Of a stretch of DNA of 50,007 bases, positions 17,201 to 24,196 are shown piece by piece. The notes beneath the pieces were generated by a model. The model was not told the DNA's origin. It was given only the letters and a program-made list of their open reading frames with translations, and did no database searches. This DNA comes from an uncultured Polaribacter sp. Its GTDB lineage: Bacteria; Bacteroidota; Bacteroidia; Flavobacteriales; Flavobacteriaceae. The stretch lies in assembly GCF_947495205.1 (NCBI RefSeq), contig NZ_CANLXV010000016.1, positions 1 to 50,007 of the forward strand, written 5' to 3'. How positions within the stretch are numbered: the first letter of the stretch is position 1; each line of letters starts with the position of its first letter. Made by a program: the position numbers and the translations under genes.

Positions 17201-17892
17201 TCATAAAATAAAATATCGTCTAGTGCATCTTGATATTGATTTGTTTGAGCTAGATTATTGGTAGCATTTTGTGCTATAATAACATTTCCAACAGGATCTG
17301 CAAGACGATTGTTAAATGCAGGTGCATTATTATTTCCTGCTGAATTAGATAATCTATTATCTGTATATATTCTTGTTTTTAATTGATCTGAGACAACAGT
17401 TATATGATGCCAATTATCATCAGCAATAAAATCTGATTGAATAGTAGATTGTATTCCTGTGTTTGAACCTAATGCATAACGTAGCCTAAAACTTATTTTT
17501 CCATCTCTTAAAAATAAAAGACTACCAACTGTAATTGAAGAACCACCAAAACCTGCTGGATTATTACGATCATCTAAAATCACTTTAAAATCTCCAGTGT
17601 TGGTAGCTGTTTTTACCCAAAAACTTATAGAAAAATCATTAAAAGCAGATGGATAAGAAATATTACTTCTAGAAAAACTATCTCCATTAAGAGTAATTGC
17701 TGTATTTGCTGTTCCTACTCTGTCTGAAGTTGATACACTTGCTGCTCCTGTTTGAGATAAATCTGCCAAACCCAATACATCTGCCCCGCTTAAGTTTTCT
17801 AGTTTGTAGTATGCTTTTAGTCCGTTTGTTGGTATTTGTGCAAATGAAATACCAAACACAAAAAGTAAGAGTAATAATAATTTTAGTTTCAT
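14263..17892 (-). CDS. Large T9SS-secreted surface protein (LamG, beta-helix, five InlB-type repeats)
   Basis: 1209 residues, a shorter paralogue of the giant protein at 4522-10257. Signal peptide MKLKLLLLLLFVFGISFAQ, then LamG-like domain (about 20-250), Fn3-like segment (about 255-335, TNVTENSATVNWVASGTYDI), one right-handed beta-helix (about 337-750, opening YVNANATGNNNGSSFADA), five InlB-type repeats, and a type A type IX sorting tail nearly identical to that of the paralogue. It has one beta-helix and one repeat block where the paralogue has two of each. The N-terminal halves have diverged strongly while the 3' end is almost identical at the DNA level. Predicted to sit on the cell surface; binding role inferred. 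A LytTR-like site and terminator/promoter overlap lie upstream. Confidence 0.93.
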   Translation of the reverse strand: MKLKLLLLLLFVFGISFAQIPTNGLKAYYKLENLSGADVLGLADLSQTGAASVSTSDRVGTANTAITLNGDSFSRSNISYPSAFNDFSISFWVKTATNTGDFKVILDDRNNPAGFGGSSITVGSLLFLRDGKISFRLRYALGSNTGIQSTIQSDFIADDNWHHITVVSDQLKTRIYTDNRLSNSAGNNNAPAFNNRLADPVGNVIIAQNATNNLAQTNQYQDALDDILFYDRVLTQTEIENIGNNNFCFPPSDSEITITNVTENSATVNWVASGTYDIAYGFESDSFANYTTVNGISGNSFSLQNLDATRRYSVYIRQQCSSSLNSNWNTVSFATSGTVYVNANATGNNNGSSFADAYTDLNTAITNHPGEEIWIAAGTYIPEINGVTNRSSSFIIPEGTELYGGFNGTETQRSQRDFRTNTTILSGDINGNDDGVLAHNNSTYDDNSFQVVTVNENNVVLDGLTIKGGNANGTETSGSALTFNHKALSLNINNVIFEDNRASAAGTVYANNSVADSAIHEINFKECVFKNNIARFATVIYVQNPLTSNTYTTSFINTLISNNFVRDTASNTGTNTLFWFRNDRSTSNIAFFYNCTITKNRFFGTNTQNAGIISSSRVNAFAGQSQVRIYNSIIWDNLVLGISEQVSVDRWGTFALPGNVQIRNSIGADSFSNWSPTNSSNSNPLFTDVVNNDFTLQANSPAIDAGDNNLSTATTDLLGNSRIFNGTIDIGPYEFGSSIPMDRTLTITATNGSVSANPTPVNGTYDDGTVVTLTATPDAGYKFVGWSGDATGTTNPLNITMDANKSVTALFSRIQRTLTITATNGSVSTNPSPVNGTYDDGTVVTLTATPDAGYQFDGWSGDVTGTTNPLDITMDADKSVTALFSRIQRTLTITATNGTVSTNPSPVNGTYDDGTVVTLTATPDAGYQFDGFRDDISGANLLLNSGNRLSTTITLNADKSVTALFSRIQRSLTITATNGSVSTNPSPVNGTYDDGTVVTLIATPDAGYQFDGFRDDISGANLLLNSGNRLSTTITLNADKSVTALFSRIQRSLTITAKNGSVSTNPNPVNGTYDDGTVVTLTATPNAGFALVNWTIDGATLDNSTSGPATSITVTMNADKTVAAVFDATASVDDEFLNSFNLYPNPTNNVLNISTDLEIKDCKVYNVIGKKVLESKSKEINVTNLPKGMYLIQIITAKGKSVTKKFVKK
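14510..15672 (-). repeat. Tandem InlB-type repeats, block of five
   Basis: Five coding units of the same two types (73 and 81 residues) found in the paralogous gene: two GWSGD units, two GFRDDISGANL units, and the final NWTIDG unit. Base identity with the units at 4775-6155 is very high. Limits are approximate. Confidence 0.85.
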
Positions 17893-17917
17893 AATAGTTT
17901 TTTATTTATTTATAAAA

Positions 17918-17986
17918 CAAAAATGCAACCTATGTTAGGTTGCATTTGGTATTTTTTAGTAAACCGTTTGTTTTTTCTAGTAAACT
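17918..17986 (-). promoter_or_regulatory. Candidate LytTR site and promoter of the second surface protein gene
   Basis: The clearest of the five sites. On the minus strand AGTTTACTA (17986-17978) and GGTTTACTA (17965-17957) differ at one base and are offset by exactly 21. Exactly 31 bases further on is CATTTTTG (17925-17918), a near-consensus Bacteroidota -10. Confidence 0.68.
17920..17948 (-). terminator. Terminator hairpin overlapping the next gene's -10
   Basis: Stem AAATGCAACCT / AGGTTGCATTT with a short loop, followed on the minus strand by TTGTTTT. It is well placed to stop transcription from the exported-protein gene ending at 17999. The 3' arm and T tract read CATTTTTG, which is also the best -10 for the surface protein gene starting at 17892. 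Confidence 0.75.
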
Positions 17987-17998
17987 GTAAATAGTTTT

Positions 17999-19042
17999 TT
18001 AATTAATTATAAATTTACCACCACATTTATTATTTGCACGGTATACTTTCTTGCTTGTTGTTCTAAAATAATATGTATTTGTGTCTTTTTTAAGTTTTTG
18101 TTGCAAATAAGCATCTCTAGAGCAGTTCCAACTAATAGATTGCCCAACGCCTACTAAAGTACCTTGATTTCTAGATCCTTTATCTGCTATATATATTGTG
18201 CGTCCTGTTTTATTTGTAAGTGTTACTTCATTTTTTTTAGCATAACCATTGGCTCTTCTTCTATTTTCTAAAATCGCTTGTCCTTCTGGACTTTTCCAAT
18301 ACGCATCATTTTTAGACTTTACTTTGCCATAATAAGCATTTACAGCATTTTTTATTTTGGCAATATCTGCTTTATCCTTCGTTGTTAAAACATAACGGTT
18401 TTGTTTTGCTTCCATTTGTTTTAAATATTTTCTTACAAAAGCAACCAAATCCATATTTGCAGCTTTTTTACAAGCAGGACTTGTACATTCAGAAGGTGCT
18501 TTGTTTATTGCAGCATCTTTCAACTTTTTCATAAAGGCACCAAACTTCTTTTTCTTTTTATCTTTAGATGCTGTATTGTTTTCTTTATCTGATGCCCCTA
18601 CTCTAATGTAAATTTCATCAATTGAATTAAAACCATGGCCATCTTTGGCTTTCCAAACGTTACCTATTTTAAAAATATAATCGTCTATGGCTACAAAACC
18701 TTTGCGAGATATTCTGTCTACAATATGAGATACATTTGGATACCCAATAATTTTACTTGATTTTGATTTGGTTGCATCAATAGTAAAAATACCTGCTTTG
18801 TCATTTTTTGATGCAGCTACCATTTTTAAACCTGTATAAACGCCATTAAATTTTAAAATTTCTGCTTTTAGTTGGTATTGCTTTCCTTTAATTTGTTGTT
18901 TACCAGCATCATCTTTATAAACCGAATAATACCGATTGTAAACTGCATCTTTACCATGTTTTTCTATAGTTTCAAAAAACGAAGTTTGGGCAAAAGATGA
19001 GAGTGCAATAAAGAATACTGCTAATGTTGTAAGTGTTTTCAT
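17999..19042 (-). CDS. Exported protein of unknown function, in the LytTR cluster
   Basis: 347 residues; I do not recognise the family. A signal peptide (MKTLTTLAVFFIALSSFAQ) predicts export to the periplasm or beyond. There is no lipobox and no type IX sorting tail. The middle is lysine-rich (a KDKKKKKFGAFMKKLKDAA stretch near 160-180). Four cysteines in the mature part (SECTSPAC, SWNC, NKCGG) could form two disulfides. The C-terminal 80 residues (EVTLTNKTGRTIYIADKGS to the end) look like a small all-beta domain. It lies between the second regulator and the second surface protein gene and has its own LytTR-like site, so it probably belongs to the same response. No counterpart is present in the other cassette. 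Confidence 0.85.
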   Translation of the reverse strand: MKTLTTLAVFFIALSSFAQTSFFETIEKHGKDAVYNRYYSVYKDDAGKQQIKGKQYQLKAEILKFNGVYTGLKMVAASKNDKAGIFTIDATKSKSSKIIGYPNVSHIVDRISRKGFVAIDDYIFKIGNVWKAKDGHGFNSIDEIYIRVGASDKENNTASKDKKKKKFGAFMKKLKDAAINKAPSECTSPACKKAANMDLVAFVRKYLKQMEAKQNRYVLTTKDKADIAKIKNAVNAYYGKVKSKNDAYWKSPEGQAILENRRRANGYAKKNEVTLTNKTGRTIYIADKGSRNQGTLVGVGQSISWNCSRDAYLQQKLKKDTNTYYFRTTSKKVYRANNKCGGKFIIN

Positions 19043-19060
19043 AATTTCTATATTTTACAT

Positions 19061-19128
19061 TAAATATAGAATTATGCTACCTTTAAGAGCTAACTATTTA
19101 GTGAATGGTAAGCATTTGTTTATAAACT
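19061..19128 (-). promoter_or_regulatory. Candidate LytTR site upstream of the exported protein gene
   Basis: On the minus strand AGTTTATAA (19128-19120) and CATTCACTA (19107-19099) are offset by exactly 21 bases. A possible -10, TATATTTA (19068-19061), follows 30 bases downstream. No terminator is visible after the regulator gene, so read-through from that operon is also possible. Confidence 0.58.
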
Positions 19129-19132
19129 GTAC

Positions 19133-19888
19133 TTAATTAAAAGAAGTGTTTATCATTTGTAAAAATGCATCTTTACGATCTCTAGCAATAGGAATGGTTT
19201 TTTTATTTTGCATAATCACATGTAAGCCATCTTTTTTAACCACTTCTTTCATAAATTTTAAATTTATTAAATAAGATCTATGTGGTTTATAAAATAGTGG
19301 TTTGTCTTTTAACTGGTCTGTAAAGTGTTTTAAGGTTTTACAAATTAACTGACTTTTACCATCATTAAGATGCACTTTGGTATATACACCATCTGCTTCA
19401 AAAAATAAAATTTCGTCATGCGAAGCAAAAATAATTCCTTTAGGTATTTCTAAAGCTATTTTGTTTAAAGATAATTGTTGAAATGCTTTTTCTAAATTTT
19501 GTAATTTATGGTTGATGTTTTCTTCTTTAATAGCATCTTTTGCCTTTTGTAACGCTAATTTTAAATCTTCTATATCTATAGGTTTCATTAAATAATCTAT
19601 TGCCGACAAACGAAATGCCTCTATGGCATATTTACTATATGCTGTTGTAAAAATTATTTGAAAATTTATGGGTTCATTTTTAAAAAAATCTAAAATTTCT
19701 AAACCTGAATGCTGTGGCATTTCCACATCTAAAAAAACAATTTTAGGTTGCTTATTTTTAATTAAAGCTACACCATCTAATAAATTAGAAGCTTCTAAAA
19801 TTGTTGTAATTCCTGCACATTCTTCTTTTAATAAAGTTTTTAAAACGTTTCTTGCTCTGCTTTCATCATCAATAATTATTACATTCAT
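19133..19888 (-). CDS. LytTR-family response regulator (second copy)
   Basis: 251 residues, paralogue of the regulator at 10423-11175 and very similar along its whole length. Receiver domain with DDE at 7-9, phosphoacceptor Asp54 in IVFLDVEMPQHSG, TTAYSKYA and YLMKPID; LytTR DNA-binding domain about 145-251 (EILFFEADGVYTKVHLNDGK; FYKPHRSYLINLKFM; PIARDRKDAF). Only 2 bases separate it from the kinase stop codon, so it is translationally coupled to its kinase. Predicted to bind the 21-base-offset repeats in front of the cluster genes, including its own operon. Confidence 0.95.
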   Translation of the reverse strand: MNVIIIDDESRARNVLKTLLKEECAGITTILEASNLLDGVALIKNKQPKIVFLDVEMPQHSGLEILDFFKNEPINFQIIFTTAYSKYAIEAFRLSAIDYLMKPIDIEDLKLALQKAKDAIKEENINHKLQNLEKAFQQLSLNKIALEIPKGIIFASHDEILFFEADGVYTKVHLNDGKSQLICKTLKHFTDQLKDKPLFYKPHRSYLINLKFMKEVVKKDGLHVIMQNKKTIPIARDRKDAFLQMINTSFN

Positions 19889-19890
19889 AG

Positions 19891-22788
19891 TTATTTTTTT
19901 TCGGGGATATTAATTATAACCTTGGTTCCTGTTGCTACATTTCCTTTATACAAATCTTCTATTTGTAGCGTTAAATGGGTCTTATTTGCAAGATTTAATA
20001 AATCTATTCTTTTCTGGTTTGCAGAAGTTGCAAAAGATTTTGGTTTGTTATTTCTTTTTTTATTAATTTCTGCTGATGCTGCTCTACCAATACCGTTATC
20101 TGTTATAGTACAAACTAGATTTTCTTTGTTTTTTATAAAATCAATTTGTACTTTTTTATCGGTTGTTTTATGTAATAACCCGTGTTTTAAAGAGTTTTCT
20201 ACATAAGGTTGTAAAAATAAAGATGGTAAATAAACAAGACTTGTATTTAATGCTTTGTCAACATTTATTTCATATAATAAACCATCATTAAAACGATCTT
20301 TTTCTAGTTCTAAATAAAGTTGTAACGCTTTTATTTCTTCTTCTAAAGTTATTTCGTTTTTTTGACTGTGTTCTAAGTAAATTCTAATTAATTTAGAAAA
20401 CTTGACTAAATACTGTCTTGCTAATTTTTTTTCATTTAAAATAATAAAGTCTTGAATAGAATTTAACGCATTAAAAATAAAATGCGGATTCATTTGAGAC
20501 CTTAAATTTTCTAATTGAGAAAACACCAACTCTTTACTAATTTCTGCTTTTTCTAAAGCAATTTTTTGTTCTTTTTTTAATCTACTATTTTGCTTTTTAA
20601 AATAGCTAAAAACTAAAAACACAACAAAAATTAAAACTAATAATAAAAACCAAAAGGTTTTATAGAATGGTTTGGTTACCACAATTGGTAATTTTAAAGT
20701 ATTCGAATATTTTTTATCGTAAATATTTCTAGCTTTAATTTTTAATAGAAACTTGCCTGCGGGTAAGGAATTAAATTTAATAAAGTTTGTTAAATTATCT
20801 ATGGTTGTCCATTTATTAGACAAACCCACCAAAACATATTCATATACAATATTATTTAGAGATTGAAATCCGTTACAGTTAAACTCAACCTTAAAATTAG
20901 TTTTACCTTCTACAATTTCTAAAATTTCCGGAAAGCTTTTAATGGAATCATTCACAAATAAATTTGTGAAATAAAGTATAGGTTTATTTCTTTTTTTAAA
21001 AACTTTGTCTTCATGAAAACTTAACAAATCTTTATTGGTGCTGGCAAAAACTAACGAATCTAAGAATGTTAAATTAGATATTCCATAAGTATTTAAGCCA
21101 TCTGTTTTGCTAAGTGTTTTTATTGTTTTATTAGTGCTATTATAACTTTGCAAGCCTCTGTCTGTAGCAATCCAAAGTTTATTGTCATGAGCTTTTAAAG
21201 AGTTGATAACAGTAGAAGCTAATCCGTTTTCTAAGACCAAACTATCTATAAACTTACTGTTTTTGTAAGCTAACAATCCTTTATTGTGAGTTGCTATCCA
21301 AATAGTACCATCTTGCAATTTTGCCAATTTAGAGCCATATACTCTTTGCTTATTGTATAACAGATATGTTTCTTTCTTTTTGCCAATATTATATTTTACC
21401 AAACCATCTATCATAGTTGTGTAATAGCTATTTTCTTTTTTTAAATATAAAGAGGCGTACGATCTTTTCTTTAATATTGGATTTATTTCTTGAGTTAAAA
21501 TATCTATTTCAGAAAAGTTATTAGGCGTGCTTACAACGTATTTATTTTTTTTTACGTAAGAAATAGATTTCCAGACATTATTAGATTTAAAAGGTGTTGA
21601 TGTATTGTTAGATAAATTGTAATTTACAGAATAATTTGAAGAACCAATAATTAGTGTATTATTTTTCTTGTTATAAAGCAACGTTTTAATTACTGTATTT
21701 GTAATAAAATTTAGTTTTTTTATTTTTTTTGATAAGAGATCAAATTCTAAAACCTCTCCATCTCCATTTGCTATAAAAATAGTTTTTTCATCTTTTTTTT
21801 CTGTTAAAACTACTTTTTGAAATACATTATTATAATTTTTAATAGCTTCATTTGGTATTATAAAAATGCCATTTTTAAGTGTAGAAAACCAATAATTATA
21901 ATCTTTATCTAAAACAACATCGGTAATAAACTTATCTTTAAAATACCAATTATAAATTTTTAATTTATTGTTGATTATTGCCGTTTTTAACACACCTTTA
22001 TTGGTTGCAATAAATAAATATTTGCCAATTACTGCTAATTTAGAAATTGCTTTGCCACTTAATTTATGAGGTATAAATATATTATCAGCACTTTTATTTA
22101 CAATTTTAGTAATTGATATATCTAACTCTTTTTCAGATTGTTGAAGTACATATTTTTCAGAATTTAATTCAAACCCAAACCTTTTATTCCGTTTAAATTT
22201 ATCTTCAATTTTTATTTTATTAATAAATTCTGATGTTTCTAAATCAGTAATTTTAAAGATATTGTTCTTAGAAGAATAGAAAAATTCCTTATCTTGATTA
22301 TTTAACTCTTCTGATATAAACCCTTCTACATTATGTATTGTTTTTACTATTTTTTTTGAGTCAATATCAATAAAATACAGTTTTCTAGTATTGTTTAAAA
22401 CCAAGTAGTTTTTAAAAATATAGTAATCGATTAAATTATTTATGAAAGCAAAATTTTCGAATAAATGTAGTTTGTTTTTTTCTACGTAAAAAAACTGACC
22501 TGCTAAATTATTACACCAAATTCTTCCTTTTTTATCTTGTTTTAAAGAAAACAAAGAGCGTCCTCTTTTTAAAGGGTGTTCAAAAAGTTGATAAGTTCTT
22601 CCATCATATTTGTAAAGACCTTTGTCTGCAGCCAACCAAATAAAGCCTTTATCGTCTTTAAAAATATCATAAAACTCAATATCTGGTAAGCCATCTTTTT
22701 CTGTTAAATGTATAGCAAGTGGTTGTTGTGCATTCGATAAGAATGTAAACAAGAGTAAAGAGAAGAGAAAAATTATATTTTTTTTCAC
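19891..22788 (-). CDS. Beta-propeller sensor histidine kinase, LytS type (second copy)
   Basis: 965 residues with the same order as its paralogue at 11183-14101: signal peptide to about residue 20, propeller repeats (DDKGFIWLAADKGLYKYDGR; IWIATHNKGLLAY; LWIATDRGLQSYN), Y_Y_Y domain (about 630-700), membrane helix (about 708-728), coiled coil, phosphoacceptor box NPHFIFNALNSIQ near 763, N box QPYVENSLKHG near 860, and DNGIGR. The first 120 residues and the catalytic part are close to the paralogue; the middle of the propeller has diverged more, which would fit a change in ligand. First gene of its operon, with a LytTR-like site 55-84 bases upstream. Confidence 0.94.
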   Translation of the reverse strand: MKKNIIFLFSLLLFTFLSNAQQPLAIHLTEKDGLPDIEFYDIFKDDKGFIWLAADKGLYKYDGRTYQLFEHPLKRGRSLFSLKQDKKGRIWCNNLAGQFFYVEKNKLHLFENFAFINNLIDYYIFKNYLVLNNTRKLYFIDIDSKKIVKTIHNVEGFISEELNNQDKEFFYSSKNNIFKITDLETSEFINKIKIEDKFKRNKRFGFELNSEKYVLQQSEKELDISITKIVNKSADNIFIPHKLSGKAISKLAVIGKYLFIATNKGVLKTAIINNKLKIYNWYFKDKFITDVVLDKDYNYWFSTLKNGIFIIPNEAIKNYNNVFQKVVLTEKKDEKTIFIANGDGEVLEFDLLSKKIKKLNFITNTVIKTLLYNKKNNTLIIGSSNYSVNYNLSNNTSTPFKSNNVWKSISYVKKNKYVVSTPNNFSEIDILTQEINPILKKRSYASLYLKKENSYYTTMIDGLVKYNIGKKKETYLLYNKQRVYGSKLAKLQDGTIWIATHNKGLLAYKNSKFIDSLVLENGLASTVINSLKAHDNKLWIATDRGLQSYNSTNKTIKTLSKTDGLNTYGISNLTFLDSLVFASTNKDLLSFHEDKVFKKRNKPILYFTNLFVNDSIKSFPEILEIVEGKTNFKVEFNCNGFQSLNNIVYEYVLVGLSNKWTTIDNLTNFIKFNSLPAGKFLLKIKARNIYDKKYSNTLKLPIVVTKPFYKTFWFLLLVLIFVVFLVFSYFKKQNSRLKKEQKIALEKAEISKELVFSQLENLRSQMNPHFIFNALNSIQDFIILNEKKLARQYLVKFSKLIRIYLEHSQKNEITLEEEIKALQLYLELEKDRFNDGLLYEINVDKALNTSLVYLPSLFLQPYVENSLKHGLLHKTTDKKVQIDFIKNKENLVCTITDNGIGRAASAEINKKRNNKPKSFATSANQKRIDLLNLANKTHLTLQIEDLYKGNVATGTKVIINIPEKK

Positions 22789-22803
22789 AAATTAGCTTTG
22801 TCT

Positions 22804-22872
22804 CAAAAATACAATTAATTAAAAAAATAAAAAGATTTTACTTAGTGAAAGGTGCTGTTTTCTTAGTAAACT
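22804..22872 (-). promoter_or_regulatory. Candidate LytTR site and promoter of the second kinase-regulator operon
   Basis: On the minus strand AGTTTACTA (22872-22864) and CTTTCACTA (22851-22843) are offset by exactly 21 bases; exactly 31 bases further on is TATTTTTG (22811-22804), a full match to TAnnTTTG. The site implies that the operon is controlled by its own product. Confidence 0.65.
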
Positions 22873-22875
22873 ACT

Positions 22876-24006
22876 TTATTGACGTACATAGCAAGATTTA
22901 TACAAATCTTCATAAACTGGTAAAATAGTTTCTAAAGAAAATCTTTTGGTATGGGCTTTTGCATTTTCTTTAAAGCGTGTTAACGTAGCATCATCTTTTA
23001 AAATAGATATGGTATTTTTAGCCATATCTTCAACATCTCCCAAATTGCTTAAAAAACCAGTTTCTCCATGAATATTTACTTCTGGTAAACCACCTGTATT
23101 TGTAGAAATAACAGCACTTTTAGCAGCCATAGCTTCTAATGCTGCTAAACCAAAACTCTCGGTTTGAGATGGCAATAAAAATACATCTGTATAACAAAGA
23201 ATTTTTTCTATTTCTGTGCTATTTCCTAAGAAGAAAACATCTTGGTTTATTTCTAATTTTTTAGCTAGTTTTTCTGCTTTTATTTTTTCTGGACCTTCAC
23301 CAACCATTAATAATTTAGAGGGTACTGTTTTTCTAACTTCATTAAAAACTTTAATTACATCTTCTACTCTTTTTACCGGCCTAAAATTACTAATATGCGT
23401 TAAAATGCGTTCGTGTGGTTTTGCTAATGCACTTCTTTTACATTCTTGTTTATGCGCATTATCATATTTAATAGTGTCTATAAAATTGTAAACGACTGCA
23501 ATATCTTTTGTAATATTAAATAAAGAGTTTGTGGTTTCTTTTAAATTGTTAGAAACAGCGGTTACAACATCAGAATTATTAATACTAAATTCTACAGCAG
23601 TTTTATAGGTTGGATGGCTGCCTACTAAAGTAATATCTGTACCATGTAAAGTAGTTACAACTCTTACATCTAAGCCTTTTTCTTTTAGCATTTGTTTTGC
23701 CATAAATGCAGCATATGCATGTGGTATTGCATAATGTACATGTAAAACTTCTAATTTATATTTTCTGGTAATTTCTACCATTTTACTAGACAAAGCTAGT
23801 TCATAAGGTTGGTATTCAAATAATGGATATTCTTCTATAACTACTTGATGAAAATGTAAATTATGAGATAGAAAATCTAAACGAACTGGTTGATTGTAAG
23901 TTATAAAATGGACTTCGTGCCCTTTATCTGCTAAAGCCATTCCTAATTCTGTGGCTACTACTCCACTACCACCAAAAGTTGGATAACATACAATACCTAT
24001 TTTCAT
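22876..24006 (-). CDS. bshA: N-acetyl-alpha-D-glucosaminyl L-malate synthase BshA
   Basis: GT4-family glycosyltransferase that joins UDP-GlcNAc and L-malate, the first step of bacillithiol synthesis. 376 residues, the family length. The N-terminal Rossmann half opens MKIGIVCYPTFGGSGVVATE with the glycine-rich loop and contains HVHYAIPHAYAA; the C-terminal half holds the nucleotide-sugar site ESFGLAALEAMA and the preceding VFLLPSQ. Single-gene unit; the downstream steps (bshB, bshC) are not in the window. Bacillithiol is the usual low-molecular-weight thiol of Flavobacteriaceae, which fits. Identification is firm on motifs and N-terminus. Confidence 0.94.
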   Translation of the reverse strand: MKIGIVCYPTFGGSGVVATELGMALADKGHEVHFITYNQPVRLDFLSHNLHFHQVVIEEYPLFEYQPYELALSSKMVEITRKYKLEVLHVHYAIPHAYAAFMAKQMLKEKGLDVRVVTTLHGTDITLVGSHPTYKTAVEFSINNSDVVTAVSNNLKETTNSLFNITKDIAVVYNFIDTIKYDNAHKQECKRSALAKPHERILTHISNFRPVKRVEDVIKVFNEVRKTVPSKLLMVGEGPEKIKAEKLAKKLEINQDVFFLGNSTEIEKILCYTDVFLLPSQTESFGLAALEAMAAKSAVISTNTGGLPEVNIHGETGFLSNLGDVEDMAKNTISILKDDATLTRFKENAKAHTKRFSLETILPVYEDLYKSCYVRQ

Positions 24007-24086
24007 AAAGTAACTACTTATTAAAATTAATTATTTTGCGGTAAAGATACTTTTATTATTAATTTATAAAACTAAATGAAATCATA

Positions 24087-24124
24087 AAAAAAGAGTTTTT
24101 CAAATAATTGAAAAACTCTTTTTT
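24087..24124 (-). terminator. Intrinsic terminator after the transketolase gene
   Basis: 17-base perfect stem AAAAAAGAGTTTTTCAA / TTGAAAAACTCTTTTTT with a 4-base loop, flanked by T tract on the minus strand. It separates the transketolase subunit gene from bshA. Confidence 0.9.
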
Positions 24125-24196
24125 AAATTAAATATTTTTTATAGAAAAACCTTCTTTATCCATAAAAGTTCCTTTCCTTTGGGAAGGTTAGCATTT

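Noticed and set aside
24007..24196. Possible frameshifted remains of the transketolase C-terminal half
   Set aside because: The N-terminal subunit ends naturally, a strong terminator follows and no frame resembles the C-terminal subunit.
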